A stretch of 58,710 nucleotides of DNA, from the NCBI GenBank assembly GCA_945928315.1, contig CAMENN010000003.1, positions 1 to 58,710 of the forward strand. Direction: 5' to 3'. Of this stretch, positions 25,429 to 34,825 are shown one piece after another. Origin of the DNA: an uncultured Clostridia bacterium. GTDB taxonomy: Bacteria > Bacillota > Clostridia > Christensenellales > Aristaeellaceae. Position 1 is the first letter of the stretch; each line of letters opens with the position of its first letter. The translations under genes and the position numbers were made by a program. The notes beneath the pieces are model-generated. The model was not told the DNA's origin and made no database searches. It saw nothing but the letters and a program-made list of their open reading frames with translations.

Positions 25429-26538
25429 TTACTGGTTGATTCTCTCCTGCGTCTGCGGGTCGAACAGATGCAGCTTCTTCATGTTCGCCGTGAGCAGCAG
25501 CTCCCTGTCCTGCGGCGCGTGCTCGCCCGTGTACTTGAACACGACGACCTTCTCGCCGATGCGCACGTAGATCAGGTAGGCGTCGCCCAGCGGCTCGATG
25601 GAGTCCACATGCGCCGCGATGGCGTTCTCCTGCGACGATGCCAGCTCAAAGTCCGACGGGCGGATGCCCAGATCGACGCGCTTGCCCGCGTAGGGCGCGA
25701 GGCTCGCACGCAGCTCCTGCGGAATGCGCAGCCTGAAATCGCCCGCGTCGAGCACGTCGTCCCTGACCTCACAGGAGAAGATGTTGATCTGCGGCGTGCC
25801 GAGGAAGCCCGCAACGAACTCATTCTCCGGATGGTCGTACAGCTCGTTCGGCGTGCCCTGCTGCATGATGTGCCCGTCCTTCATCAGCACGATGTGGTCG
25901 GCCATGGTCATGGCCTCGGTCTGATCGTGCGTGACGTAGATGGTCGTGATGCCCAACTGAAGCTGGATCTTCTTGAGTTCGTAGCGCACCTGGTCGCGCA
26001 GCTTCGCGTCGAGGTTGCCCAGCGGCTCGTCGAGCAGGAACACCTGCGGGTCGCGCACCAGCGCGCGGCCCAGCGCGACGCGCTGACGCTGTCCGCCGGA
26101 GAGCTCCGCCGGGCGGCGGTCGAGCAGCTGCTCGATGGAGAGCATCTGCGCCATGTAGCTCACGCGCTTTTCGATCTCGTCCTTGGGCGCCTTCTTCGTC
26201 TTGAGCGCGAAGGACATGTTCTCGCGCACGGTCATGTTCGGGTACAGCGCGTACTCCTGAAAGACCATCGCGATGTTGCGCTCCTGCGGTGGGACGAAGA
26301 TCTTGTCCCTGCCCTTCGCGCCGGCTCGGGTCATGACCGTGTCGCCAAAGCGGATTTCGCCACTCGCCGGGTGCAGAAGGCCCGCGATGCAGTGCATGGC
26401 GGTGGACTTGCCGCAGCCCGACGGCCCCAGGAACACGCAGAACTCGCCGTCCTTGATGTCGAGGTTCAGCTTGTCCAGCACATAGGATTTGCCCTTGTTG
26501 TAGGACACGCTCATGTCCTTGATTTGAATGGAAGCCAT
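25429..26538 (-). CDS. Sugar ABC transporter ATPase (MsmK/UgpC/MalK type)
   Basis: A 369-aa ATPase; the start is the ATG at 26538 (MASIQIKDMS), with GAGAGGTGA upstream. Walker A GPSGCGKST (about 38), Q-loop VFQEYALYPNMTV, signature LSGGQRQRVALGRAL (about 143), Walker B VFLLDEPLGNLD and switch His VTHDQTEAMT are all intact. A C-terminal OB-fold (about 240-365) is typical of sugar importers. It energises the two permeases encoded upstream. Many Firmicutes use one shared MsmX-type ATPase, so a dedicated copy inside the cluster is notable. Confidence 0.93.
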   Translation of the reverse strand: MASIQIKDMSVSYNKGKSYVLDKLNLDIKDGEFCVFLGPSGCGKSTAMHCIAGLLHPASGEIRFGDTVMTRAGAKGRDKIFVPPQERNIAMVFQEYALYPNMTVRENMSFALKTKKAPKDEIEKRVSYMAQMLSIEQLLDRRPAELSGGQRQRVALGRALVRDPQVFLLDEPLGNLDAKLRDQVRYELKKIQLQLGITTIYVTHDQTEAMTMADHIVLMKDGHIMQQGTPNELYDHPENEFVAGFLGTPQINIFSCEVRDDVLDAGDFRLRIPQELRASLAPYAGKRVDLGIRPSDFELASSQENAIAAHVDSIEPLGDAYLIYVRIGEKVVVFKYTGEHAPQDRELLLTANMKKLHLFDPQTQERINQ

Positions 26539-26557
26539 ACGATCACCTCTCTGCTGC

Positions 26558-28441
26558 TCACTCGCCGAAGCGCGCCACGTCGATGCCGAAGCCATAGTCC
26601 ACCAGCGGGTCTTCGATGTCCTTGGGCATGTCCTCGCGCTGGGCGAGCACCTGCTCCATGCTGCGCGGAATCTGGAACGGCGTCCTGCCGGTGATGGGCG
26701 TCTCGCCGAAGAGCGCATCCGCCACGGCCTGCGCGCCGCAGGTGACACCCGGGCGGTATGCCAGCAGCACGCTGTCCGCCAGCTCCACCATCTCGTTCAT
26801 CACATAGGGACGGTTCATCAGCACGACCTCGACGACGTTCGCACCTGCCCTGCGCAGCGCGCGCACCAGCTCCGTCTGCTCCTGCGGGAACTCGAGGTTC
26901 GCGCTTCCCCACGCCGGCTCATGCGTGCCGCTCGCCTCGCCGATGACCGCAATCGCCGTCACGCCGGTCAGGTCGGCGGGCACATCGGCCGCTTCCGCGA
27001 TGTAGGTCACGCTGCCTTCGCCCGCCTTCTCCGTGAGGGCCTCCAGCAGCGTCGTGCCCGTCAGCTCGACCGGGTCCTTCGCCGTCCAGCCGCTGTTCAG
27101 CGCGCGCAGGTCCTGCGCCAGCGCGCCAGCCACGACGAGCTTCTGCCCCGCAAGCGGCTGCGCATTCTCGTACTTGATCATCGTGAAGGACTTCGCCGCA
27201 GCCTCCTGCGCCACCGCGCGGTGCGCCTCGCTGCCGACGACCGTCTCCGCGGCGTCCTCGTCCACGTACGGGTTTTCAAAGATGCCCAGCTGGAACTTGG
27301 CGATCAGAATCCGGCGGCAGGCGTCGGTCAGGCGCGCCTCATCGACGCCCTCGATCAGCTGCCGGGTGGAGCGCACGCCCGCGCCGCCCAGAATATCCGC
27401 GCCCGCGTTCGCCGCGCCGACGAAGTTGAGGCCCCAGTCGGTCTGGATGATGCCGGTGTAGCCCAGCTCGCCGCGCAGCAGATCGGTCATCACGGCGGCG
27501 GACTGGTCGGCGGAGTTCTCCACAGCGTCGCCGCCGAGCACCGGCACGGTGGAATAGCCGTAGGGCATGACCGCCGCGACGCCCGCGTCAATGGCCGCCT
27601 TGAAGCCCGCCAGATGCAGCGCCAGCGTGTCCTCCTGAATGGTCAGCGGGGTGCCGTCCACGCCGCCGGTCTGCGCGCCCGCGCCCGGGAAGTGCTTCAC
27701 GGTCGCGATGACGGAGTCCTCCGTCAGAGCGCTGCCGCCCTGCAGTGCCTGCACCGCGGCGACGATCAGCTTCTGCACGACCTCGCTGTCCTCGGAGTAG
27801 CACTCCTGGTTGCGGCCCCAGCGCGGATCGGTGATCAGGTCGGCGTCCGGCGAGAGCGCCATGCGCACGCCAACCGCCATCAGCTCCTCCTTCAGCACCT
27901 CATTCAGCCGCGCAACCAGCTCCGCGTCGTTCGCCGCGCCCTGGTTGATCTCGTCCGGCAGGAACGTCGCGTCCGACATGAACGCCGCGCCCGCCTCCGT
28001 GTCCATTGAGAAGATGACCGGGATGCCCAGCGCGCTCGATTCGGAGAGTTCCTGTATCTCATTGGTGCGCTGCGCAGCCTCCCGCGCGCCGTCAAAGATG
28101 TACTCGTACACCAGCGCGAAGCCCACGTTGTTGTCCGTGAACCACGCGTCCTTCTTGGAGACGAGCGTCAGATGCACCATCTGCGCGGCCTTCTGCGTCG
28201 CGTCCATCTGCGAGAGCAGGTCCTCCGCGCGCTCCTCTGCGCTCAGCCGCCAGTCCTCGTAGGGATCGAGCTGCCCGTTGTCGTTGAGATCCTTGAACTG
28301 ATAGCCGTCCGCCTCGATGATGCTCTTTACCCGCGCGCCCAGCTCCGGCTGGACATACGCATCCTCCGCGCAGACGGGCATCGCGCCGAGCGCAAGCAGC
28401 CCCGTCAGGGCAAGGGCCAAAAGCCGCTTTGTAGCCTTCAT
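26558..28441 (-). CDS. Secreted GH3 glycosidase 2
   Basis: A 627-aa enzyme with a signal peptide (LLALGAMPVCAED). A calcium-loop-like DLNDNGQLDPYEDWR motif (about 51-65) is followed by the GH3 barrel: DPRWGRNQE (about 205), VKHFPGAG (about 248) and nucleophile motif IIQTDW with Asp335. The alpha/beta C-terminal domain ends with GRTPFQIPRSM near the C-terminus. It lies 19 bases before the ATPase gene. It resembles GH3-3 much more closely than GH3-1. Substrate beyond beta-linked glycosides cannot be told. Confidence 0.88.
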   Translation of the reverse strand: MKATKRLLALALTGLLALGAMPVCAEDAYVQPELGARVKSIIEADGYQFKDLNDNGQLDPYEDWRLSAEERAEDLLSQMDATQKAAQMVHLTLVSKKDAWFTDNNVGFALVYEYIFDGAREAAQRTNEIQELSESSALGIPVIFSMDTEAGAAFMSDATFLPDEINQGAANDAELVARLNEVLKEELMAVGVRMALSPDADLITDPRWGRNQECYSEDSEVVQKLIVAAVQALQGGSALTEDSVIATVKHFPGAGAQTGGVDGTPLTIQEDTLALHLAGFKAAIDAGVAAVMPYGYSTVPVLGGDAVENSADQSAAVMTDLLRGELGYTGIIQTDWGLNFVGAANAGADILGGAGVRSTRQLIEGVDEARLTDACRRILIAKFQLGIFENPYVDEDAAETVVGSEAHRAVAQEAAAKSFTMIKYENAQPLAGQKLVVAGALAQDLRALNSGWTAKDPVELTGTTLLEALTEKAGEGSVTYIAEAADVPADLTGVTAIAVIGEASGTHEPAWGSANLEFPQEQTELVRALRRAGANVVEVVLMNRPYVMNEMVELADSVLLAYRPGVTCGAQAVADALFGETPITGRTPFQIPRSMEQVLAQREDMPKDIEDPLVDYGFGIDVARFGE

Positions 28442-28464
28442 ATGTCGTTTCTCCTTCCCCGTTG

Positions 28465-29352
28465 TCAGGACGCGGTGACCGCGCCGCTCATCTGTCCGCT
28501 GATGAGGTACTTGCCCATGAAGATGTAGAGCACAAGCACCGGCAGCGCGAGGATCAGCGATCCCGCCATCTGCACGTTGAACTCCGCCGCCATCGTGCCC
28601 GCCAGCTCGTTGAGGGCGATGGTTGCGGGCTTCGAGTCATAGCCGCCCAGCACCAGCGCGAAGAGCATCTCGTTCCAGATGGACGTGCACTGGAACACGA
28701 ACACGGTGATCGTGGCGATCTTCGTGTTGGGCACGACGATCTTGCGGTAAATCTGCCAGACACCGTTGCCGTCGATCATCGCCTGCCGGATGAGCGCGTC
28801 CGGCACGTCGGCGTAGTAGCCGCGCATCATCACCGTGCACATGGGCATGCCGAACACCGTATGCACAAGCACCAGCCCCCATACGTTGTCGTACAGATCC
28901 AGCGCATTGATGGTCTGAAGCAGCGGGATGAGGATCGCCTGGAAGGGCAGATATGTCGCCGCGACCAGCGCGATGAAGAACACGTTGTTGAAGCGGAACT
29001 TCCACTTGCTGAGCCCGTAGGCGCAGATGGAGCCGAGGAACACGGAGCCCGCCGCGCCGAAGAGCGTCACCAGCAGGGAGGTCATCAGCGGCTGGCCCAG
29101 CTCCTCCATGGCGCTGGCATAGCCCTCCAGCGTCCACTGCCGGGGCGGCATGATCGGCGTCGTGGTCATGACCTCGCTGTTGGTCTTGAAGGAGGTCATG
29201 ACCGTGCCCCAAAACGGTAGCATGTAGAACACGAGGAACGCGATCATGATGAGGTAATAGACGATGTGCAGCACGGTCATGTGCCAGCGGGGCTTGACCC
29301 GCACGGTCTGCGCCTGCTGCGCCTCCTTGCTGCGCGCGATGTCGTTTTGCAT
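28465..29352 (-). CDS. Sugar ABC transporter permease (MalG-type)
   Basis: A 295-aa membrane protein with six predicted helices. The EAA-loop that contacts the ATPase reads ALIRQAMIDGNGVWQIYRKI (about 190-210). It pairs with the MalF-type permease four bases upstream. After the first helix a periplasm-facing loop with WTLEGYASAM is typical of MalG proteins. Confidence 0.92.
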   Translation of the reverse strand: MQNDIARSKEAQQAQTVRVKPRWHMTVLHIVYYLIMIAFLVFYMLPFWGTVMTSFKTNSEVMTTTPIMPPRQWTLEGYASAMEELGQPLMTSLLVTLFGAAGSVFLGSICAYGLSKWKFRFNNVFFIALVAATYLPFQAILIPLLQTINALDLYDNVWGLVLVHTVFGMPMCTVMMRGYYADVPDALIRQAMIDGNGVWQIYRKIVVPNTKIATITVFVFQCTSIWNEMLFALVLGGYDSKPATIALNELAGTMAAEFNVQMAGSLILALPVLVLYIFMGKYLISGQMSGAVTAS

Positions 29353-29356
29353 AGCG

Positions 29357-30403
29357 TCACTTCCTCCTGTTCGTCCAGTAGGTCAGCGGCAGGATCAGCA
29401 CGAGCACCAGCGCGAGCAGGAAGCTGCTGATCGCCGCGGAATACGCGAAGTTGTTGTTCTGGAACGCCTCGTTGTACATCCACACCGGCAGCGTCCACGC
29501 CGAGGAGGTCGTATAGCCCACGAGCGAGACGATGAAGTCGAACGAGCGCAGCGCGTACATCGCCAGGATGGTGATGCAGCTGCCCATCGCGCCCTTGAGC
29601 TGCGGGATGATGAGCTTCATGTAGATGCGGGGCATGTACGCTCCGTCGAGCTTGGCGGCGTTCACGATGTTGGTCGGCACGTTCTTGATGGCCGCCAGGA
29701 AGATGACCGCCACATAGCCGGAGAACTGCCAGACCATCGCGATGATGATGGAGAGCATGACGGTGCGGCTGGAGGACGCCCACATCAGGTGTCCGGCCTT
29801 CATCGCCGCAGTCACATCGACGCCCAGCAGGCTCAGGAAGGAGTTGAGCACGCCGCCCGTCGGCCTGTACATGTACGCCCAGACCGTGCCCGTCACCACG
29901 AAGGACAGTGCGAACGGCAGCAGGATCAGCGTGCGGAAGAGCGCCGTGCCGCGCAGGCCCTGATCCATCAGCAGCGCGAGGCCGAGGCCCAGCAGCAGGC
30001 AGATTGGAATCAGGCAGAACAACAGCAGCGTATTGCGCAGCGCAGGCCAGAACTCCGCGCTGCCGAACATTTTGGCGTAGTTGCCGAAGCCGCCGAAGCC
30101 GTAGCTCGCCTGCAGCGTGCCGCTCTCCCAGTCGGAGACGGACACCCAGAGGTTCCAGCCCAGCGAGACGTAGACGAAGTAGATGAGCAGCGCGGCGGGG
30201 ATGCACAGCCAGATCAGCGGATGGTGGTCAAAGAAGCGCGAGACGGGCGCGACCGCCGCCGGCGCAAGCCGCCGCAGCAGCTGATAGCCAACGAGCACCG
30301 CCGCCACGACCGCCAGCCCCAGCCAGAAGCCCTCATGGGAGAAGGTCATGTAGCCAAGATTATCCAAGAATTCCGCGATTTGTTCCACAGGCAGAGCCTC
30401 CAT
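29357..30403 (-). CDS. Sugar ABC transporter permease (MalF-type)
   Basis: A 348-aa membrane protein. The ATG at 30403 (MEALPVEQ) is preferred to the upstream TTG because AGAGAGAAG precedes it. About seven to eight helices are predicted, with an EAA-loop NIVNAAKLDGAYMPRIYMKL (about 237-256). Compared with many MalF-type permeases it has an extra N-terminal helix (FWLGLAVVAAVLVGYQLL) before the usual six. The stop lies four bases from the MalG start, so the two are co-translated. Confidence 0.9.
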   Translation of the reverse strand: MEALPVEQIAEFLDNLGYMTFSHEGFWLGLAVVAAVLVGYQLLRRLAPAAVAPVSRFFDHHPLIWLCIPAALLIYFVYVSLGWNLWVSVSDWESGTLQASYGFGGFGNYAKMFGSAEFWPALRNTLLLFCLIPICLLLGLGLALLMDQGLRGTALFRTLILLPFALSFVVTGTVWAYMYRPTGGVLNSFLSLLGVDVTAAMKAGHLMWASSSRTVMLSIIIAMVWQFSGYVAVIFLAAIKNVPTNIVNAAKLDGAYMPRIYMKLIIPQLKGAMGSCITILAMYALRSFDFIVSLVGYTTSSAWTLPVWMYNEAFQNNNFAYSAAISSFLLALVLVLILPLTYWTNRRK

Positions 30404-30508
30404 TCTTCTCTCTTGCAAAAGGCGGAAGCAGGGTGCGCCCGCGATTCGGCGGTCTTTTGGGGGAGCCGTCCGATCCGCTGCTTTTCCCTGCTCCCGTCCT
30501 CTGCCGGA

Positions 30509-32494
30509 TTATTTCCCGTAGCTCAGGCCCCAGCCGTAATCATAGAGCGGGTTTTCCAGATCGAAGGACACGTCGCCCTCCTGACTGTTCACGGATTCCA
30601 TGTCGCGGGGGAACTGCATCGGCGTCCTGCCGGTCGGGTTGTTGATGCCGTAGAGCGTCTCAGCGATGGCGATGCCGCCCTGGCTGCCCGGGTAGTACGC
30701 CTCCAGAATGGCGTTCGTGTGCTCGTCGCACCAGGTGAGGATGTACGGACGGCCGCCTGTGACAACGGTGATGACCGGCTTGCCGCTGGCGACAGCCGCC
30801 TCGAGGATCTCCTGCTGGCTCGGGGTGATCTCCAGCGTGTCATAGCCCCACGGCGGATCATGCTGATAGCTCGGCTCGCCGACGGACACCACGATGGCGT
30901 CCGCATCCTTCGCCAGCTCGGTGATGCGCTCCACGTTCTCGGCTTCGTAGATCACGGTCGTGTTATCGCCCGCATAGGCGGCCAGCGCGTCCGCGATGGT
31001 CAGACCCTCCTGCGCGGAGGACCAGCCGCCGACCAGGGAGTCCATATCCCCGGCGCGCGGGCCGCAGACCAGGATCGTCTGCGCGGCATTCGGGTCGAGC
31101 GGCAGCGTGCCGTCGTTCTTGAGCAGGGTCATCGCCTCACGCGCGGCGCGCAGGTTGACCGCCTGATTCTCCTCATTGCCGACGTACGCGACGGCGTAGT
31201 CCACGTCGCAGTAGGGATTCTCGAACACGCCCAGCTCGAGCTTCGCCTTGACGATGCGCTTCGCTGCGGCGGTCAGGATGGCCTCGTCGATGCTGCCCGC
31301 GCCGGTCAGCTCCTCCATCTGGTCGATGAGGCGGATGCTCTCGCCGCCGATGCCGTCCACGCGGCTCTGGGTGACGCCGATGAGGATGGCTTCCTCGTCG
31401 GAGACCTCCTCGCCGGTCATGGTGCCCAGCGCCTCCTGAATGGCCCAGATCATGCCCCAGTCGGTCTGGATGATGCCCTCAAACCCCATCTCGTCGCGCA
31501 GCAGATCCTGCAGCGTCGCCGCGGAGCCGATGGCGGAGTTCTCCATGTCCAGCGCCAGCGGCACGGAGTAGTAGGGCATGATGGAGGCCACGCCCACCTC
31601 GAGGCCCGCGTAGTAGGGCTTCAGGTGGATTTGCAGCGTCTCCTCGCTGGAGATGATCGGCGAGGTGTCCTTGCCATCCATCTGCGGGCCGGCGCCCGGG
31701 AAGTGCTTCATGCAGGCGACGATGGAGTCCGCGTTCAGGCCGTCGCTGCCGTTCTGGAAGGCGACCACCTGCGTGGTGACCATGCCCGTCACGAGGTCGG
31801 GGTCCTCGCCGAAGGTCTCCATGACGCGGCCCCAGCGCGGCTCGGAGGCGATGTCCGCCTCGGGCGAGAGGGTCATGCGCACGCCGATGGCGATGTGCTC
31901 CTCGCGGGCGATTTCCGCCAGCTCCCTGACCAGCTCCTCATCGCAGGTGGCGGCGAGGGCGAGGTTGTGCGGCGTGACCGTCGCGCCGGAGACGTAGGAC
32001 AGGCCGTGCACGGAGTCCATGGACACGAGCACCGGCACGCCCAGCCTGGAGGCCTCGGCGTATTCCTGAATGGTGTTCATGCTCGCGGCGGCGGCCTCCA
32101 CGCTGCTCAGCTCACGGATGAGCAGCATGCCGATGTTCTCGGTCGCGCACCACTTCTCGAGGTAGGAGGGAATCTTACCGTCGGAGCGCGGCAGATACGT
32201 CGGATGCTGCATCTGCGCGATCTTCTCGCGCACGGTCATCTGGGCGACGAGGTCGTCCGCGCGGGTGTCCGCATCCAGGCGCCAGTCCTCATAGACGTCG
32301 AGCGCGCCGTTGCCGTTCAGGTCGATGAACCGGTAGCCGTCCGCCTCGATGACGGACTTGACGTGCGGATTGAGCTCCGGCTGCTCATAAACCGCAGTGC
32401 CCTCCGCGAGGGAGAGGGACGGGAGCATGCCCGCCGAGAGGGCGAGCGCCGCGGCAAGGGCGACGCCCCTGCGGAAAAACTGCTTAGTCAACAA
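30509..32494 (-). CDS. Secreted GH3 glycosidase 3
   Basis: A 661-aa enzyme beginning at a TTG, with AAAGGAG nine bases upstream, inside the last codons of the binding-protein gene (11-base overlap, translational coupling). Signal peptide to about residue 30 (LPSLSLAEG). A calcium-loop-like DLNGNGALDVYEDWR motif is followed by the GH3 barrel with EPRWGRVMETFGEDP (about 212), MKHFPGAG (about 262) and IIQTDW with nucleophile Asp345. The C-terminal domain carries GGWSSAQEG and VVTGGRPYIL and ends LYDYGWGLSYGK. Likely beta-glucosidase or beta-xylosidase acting outside the cell on sugars then imported by the adjacent transporter. Confidence 0.88.
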   Translation of the reverse strand: MLTKQFFRRGVALAAALALSAGMLPSLSLAEGTAVYEQPELNPHVKSVIEADGYRFIDLNGNGALDVYEDWRLDADTRADDLVAQMTVREKIAQMQHPTYLPRSDGKIPSYLEKWCATENIGMLLIRELSSVEAAAASMNTIQEYAEASRLGVPVLVSMDSVHGLSYVSGATVTPHNLALAATCDEELVRELAEIAREEHIAIGVRMTLSPEADIASEPRWGRVMETFGEDPDLVTGMVTTQVVAFQNGSDGLNADSIVACMKHFPGAGPQMDGKDTSPIISSEETLQIHLKPYYAGLEVGVASIMPYYSVPLALDMENSAIGSAATLQDLLRDEMGFEGIIQTDWGMIWAIQEALGTMTGEEVSDEEAILIGVTQSRVDGIGGESIRLIDQMEELTGAGSIDEAILTAAAKRIVKAKLELGVFENPYCDVDYAVAYVGNEENQAVNLRAAREAMTLLKNDGTLPLDPNAAQTILVCGPRAGDMDSLVGGWSSAQEGLTIADALAAYAGDNTTVIYEAENVERITELAKDADAIVVSVGEPSYQHDPPWGYDTLEITPSQQEILEAAVASGKPVITVVTGGRPYILTWCDEHTNAILEAYYPGSQGGIAIAETLYGINNPTGRTPMQFPRDMESVNSQEGDVSFDLENPLYDYGWGLSYGK

Positions 32495-33851
32495 GGTTCC
32501 ACGCTCCTTTCACGCCAGCCTCCTTGAGGATGTTGACGATCTTGTTGGCGAAGTACGCCGCGTCGTGATCGGTGGACGTGGCGAACTCCTGAATCTGCGT
32601 CTGCAGGCTGGTGGAGGCGCTCCACGGCAGCGCCGTGCCGTGCGTGAAGCTCGGATAGACCTTCGTGCCCTCCGCCGTCAGCTCATTCTTGAACTTGAGC
32701 GTCAGCGCGCAGTAGGTGTCGTCCGGGGTGTCGCTGTACGGGGAGATGGACTCCTTGAGCGCGGAGAACGCCGCCTGCACCTCCGGGGTGGAGACGTTGT
32801 ACGCCCAGCGCACGCCGCTGCCGACATCCGCGGAGTCGTTGCTCACGACGAAGCCGTCGATGCACATGCCGAACCATCCGTCCGTGCCGGGGAAGGTGAA
32901 CACGCCGTAGTCCTCGCCGTAGACCTGGCCCATGCTGGTGAGCAGCGGCTGCATCCACGCGCCCATGATCTGCATGGCGTATGTGCCCGCGACGACCTGA
33001 CCGCTGGCCTCGTACCAGTCGCGGCTGGAGTGATCCGGCGCAACATAGTCCATCATCCGCGCGTAGGTGGACAGCACGGCAGTCACGTCCTCCACGCTGT
33101 AGTTGCCGTTGATGAAGTCCTCGTAGATCTGCGGGTCGGTGCCCAGCATGATGTCCTCAAACACCTGGCAGGCAGGCCAGCCCTTACGGTCGCCCAGATC
33201 GAGCGGGTACTCGCCGTCCGGCATCGCCGCGGCGAGCTGGTCGCAGATCGAAAAGAACTCGTCCCAGGTGATGTTCTCGTGATCCGGGATGGCGACGCCG
33301 TACTTCTCAAACACGTGGATGTTGTAGAAGATGACGTTCGTCTTGTGGATGCCGATGGGCACGATGTACTTGCTGCCGTCGGAGGCGGTGCACAGCGTCT
33401 CGATGCCGGGCAGCGCGCGCGCGGATAGGTCCGCGTACTCCCAGACCTGATCAAGGCTGAGCAGCAGGTCGGAGTTCAGGTACGGCTCGATCTCCTGACC
33501 GGGATGGGCCTGGAACGTCTCCGGGCTCTTGCCGGCCTGCTGGAGCACCTTGACCTTCATGACCATGGCGCCGCCCGCGCCGCCGGGAATGGCGTTCGAC
33601 TTCGCCTTGATCTTGCCGTAGACGTCCTTGAAGCCGTCCACAACGCTCTCGATGGCGTCCTTCTCGCCGCCGGCCGTCCACCAGTGGTACACGTTCACCG
33701 TGCCGCCGGCCTGCGTATCCTCCAGAATAGCGGGGATGTCCATGTCATCCGCATTCATCTTCTCACGCCTGGCCGCCAGCGCCCCGGCGGGCAGCGCGCT
33801 CAGCGCCATGACGCCGCAGAGCGCCAGCGCAGCGAGCCTTCTCAGTTTCAT
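32484..33851 (-). CDS. Sugar ABC transporter substrate-binding protein
   Basis: A 455-aa extracellular solute-binding protein. The ATG at 33851 (MKLRRLAALAL) is preferred, with AAGGAAGG upstream. A signal peptide ends near ALPAGALA; there is no lipobox, which is unusual for a Gram-positive binding protein, so membrane attachment is unclear. Typical family blocks: VYHWWTAGGEKDAIE (about 55), LGDRKGWPACQVFED and MQIMGAWMQP. It should deliver an oligosaccharide to the MalF/MalG pair downstream. Confidence 0.9.
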   Translation of the reverse strand: MKLRRLAALALCGVMALSALPAGALAARREKMNADDMDIPAILEDTQAGGTVNVYHWWTAGGEKDAIESVVDGFKDVYGKIKAKSNAIPGGAGGAMVMKVKVLQQAGKSPETFQAHPGQEIEPYLNSDLLLSLDQVWEYADLSARALPGIETLCTASDGSKYIVPIGIHKTNVIFYNIHVFEKYGVAIPDHENITWDEFFSICDQLAAAMPDGEYPLDLGDRKGWPACQVFEDIMLGTDPQIYEDFINGNYSVEDVTAVLSTYARMMDYVAPDHSSRDWYEASGQVVAGTYAMQIMGAWMQPLLTSMGQVYGEDYGVFTFPGTDGWFGMCIDGFVVSNDSADVGSGVRWAYNVSTPEVQAAFSALKESISPYSDTPDDTYCALTLKFKNELTAEGTKVYPSFTHGTALPWSASTSLQTQIQEFATSTDHDAAYFANKIVNILKEAGVKGAWNLVD

Positions 33852-33876
33852 AGGCTGCACCCCTTCCTTTCGCCGT

Positions 33877-34689
33877 TCACTCTCCGACGAAGGTCAGCGT
33901 GCCCCAGAGGCTCGGGTTGCTGTCCACGTCGTACATCTCCGGCTTGCGGTCGCGGCCGTCGAGGCTCGCCGCGCCCTCCATGCGCAGGCTGTGAATGCCC
34001 GGGCAGGGCAGATCGACATCCAGCACGGAGAAGTCAAAGCCGATGGTCATGCCCGCGGCGGGCACAAGCTGCGCGATGGTGTCGTTGGCGAGGTTGTGCA
34101 GCGGGATTTTGCTCTCCAGAATCCAGCCGCCGAGCTCCTTGTCGCGCACGGTCGCGGCCTCGTAGTCATCAAAGACCAGCTCGTCGCCGTACTCGCCCTG
34201 TGTCTCATACCCGCCGTTGTCCGCGATCATCTCGCGGTCGACGTAGTTGAAGAAGTCGTACTCGTCCGTGGACTGCACGATGCGCCAGTCGGTCGCCTCA
34301 TAGGCGGTGCGCGCAGGATCGGCATCCGGGTTCGTGCTCAGGAAGAGGATGATGGCGTCCAGCTCGTCGAGCGGGAAGCCCTCGCGGTAGACGAACGGGG
34401 TGTCATCCTTCACCTTCGCGGCGATGTAAAGGTTGTCCTCGTCCCACATCGCGTAGATCTCCATGGAGCAGTCAGCCTCGCCGTCCCAGTGCTCGATCTG
34501 GTCGATGATCTGCGCCTCGCTGTCGATGCGCAGACAGCGGGACGTATCCCACTCGGACAGGTCGGCGTCGATGACCACATCCTTTGCGCGGGGCGCTTCG
34601 AGGTTTCTGTCCACATAGGCCGTCGCGGGCACGGCGAGACACAGGGTCAGCGCCAGCACCAGCATCATCAGGGAAATGAGCTTCTTCAT
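33877..34689 (-). CDS. Secreted CBM9-like carbohydrate-binding protein (proximal copy)
   Basis: A 270-aa protein with a signal peptide (CLAVPATAYVD) and one CBM9-like domain: VVIDADLSEWD (about 38), IYAMWDEDNLYIAAKVKDD (about 77), ILFLSTNPDADPART (about 115) and the ending PSLWGTLTF. First gene of the cluster, with GAAGGAGGAT upstream. Paralogous to the last gene at 20231-21007. Probably captures glycans at the cell surface for the GH3 enzymes, but the ligand is unknown. Confidence 0.75.
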   Translation of the reverse strand: MKKLISLMMLVLALTLCLAVPATAYVDRNLEAPRAKDVVIDADLSEWDTSRCLRIDSEAQIIDQIEHWDGEADCSMEIYAMWDEDNLYIAAKVKDDTPFVYREGFPLDELDAIILFLSTNPDADPARTAYEATDWRIVQSTDEYDFFNYVDREMIADNGGYETQGEYGDELVFDDYEAATVRDKELGGWILESKIPLHNLANDTIAQLVPAAGMTIGFDFSVLDVDLPCPGIHSLRMEGAASLDGRDRKPEMYDVDSNPSLWGTLTFVGE

Positions 34690-34745
34690 CGTGGTATCCT
34701 CCTTCAGCCTGCGGGCCGTTGTTCACTCCCGCACTTTTCATGTTT

Positions 34746-34774
34746 ATTATAAAGCACCGCACGCGTGCCGTGCT
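34746..34774 (-). promoter_or_regulatory. Sugar-cluster promoter with a 22-base palindrome at the -35 region
   Basis: On the minus strand a TATAAT -10 (34751-34746) lies about 57 bases before the CBM9-like ATG. No -35 consensus is found. Instead, AGCACcGCACG/CGTGCcGTGCT, a 22-base palindrome with one mismatched pair, sits at 34753-34774, directly upstream of the -10. This is what an activator- or repressor-controlled operon promoter looks like. Confidence 0.55.
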
Positions 34775-34825
34775 GAAAAGATCGCACCTATCCGATGAAA
34801 AAAAAACGGCATCCTGCCATACGGC

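Noticed and set aside
29264-32527. 1087-aa plus-strand ORF opposite the permeases and GH3-3
   Set aside because: Shadow of high-G+C genes. The minus strand encodes clear permease and GH3 motifs; the ORF reads as His/Arg/Ala-rich low-complexity sequence.
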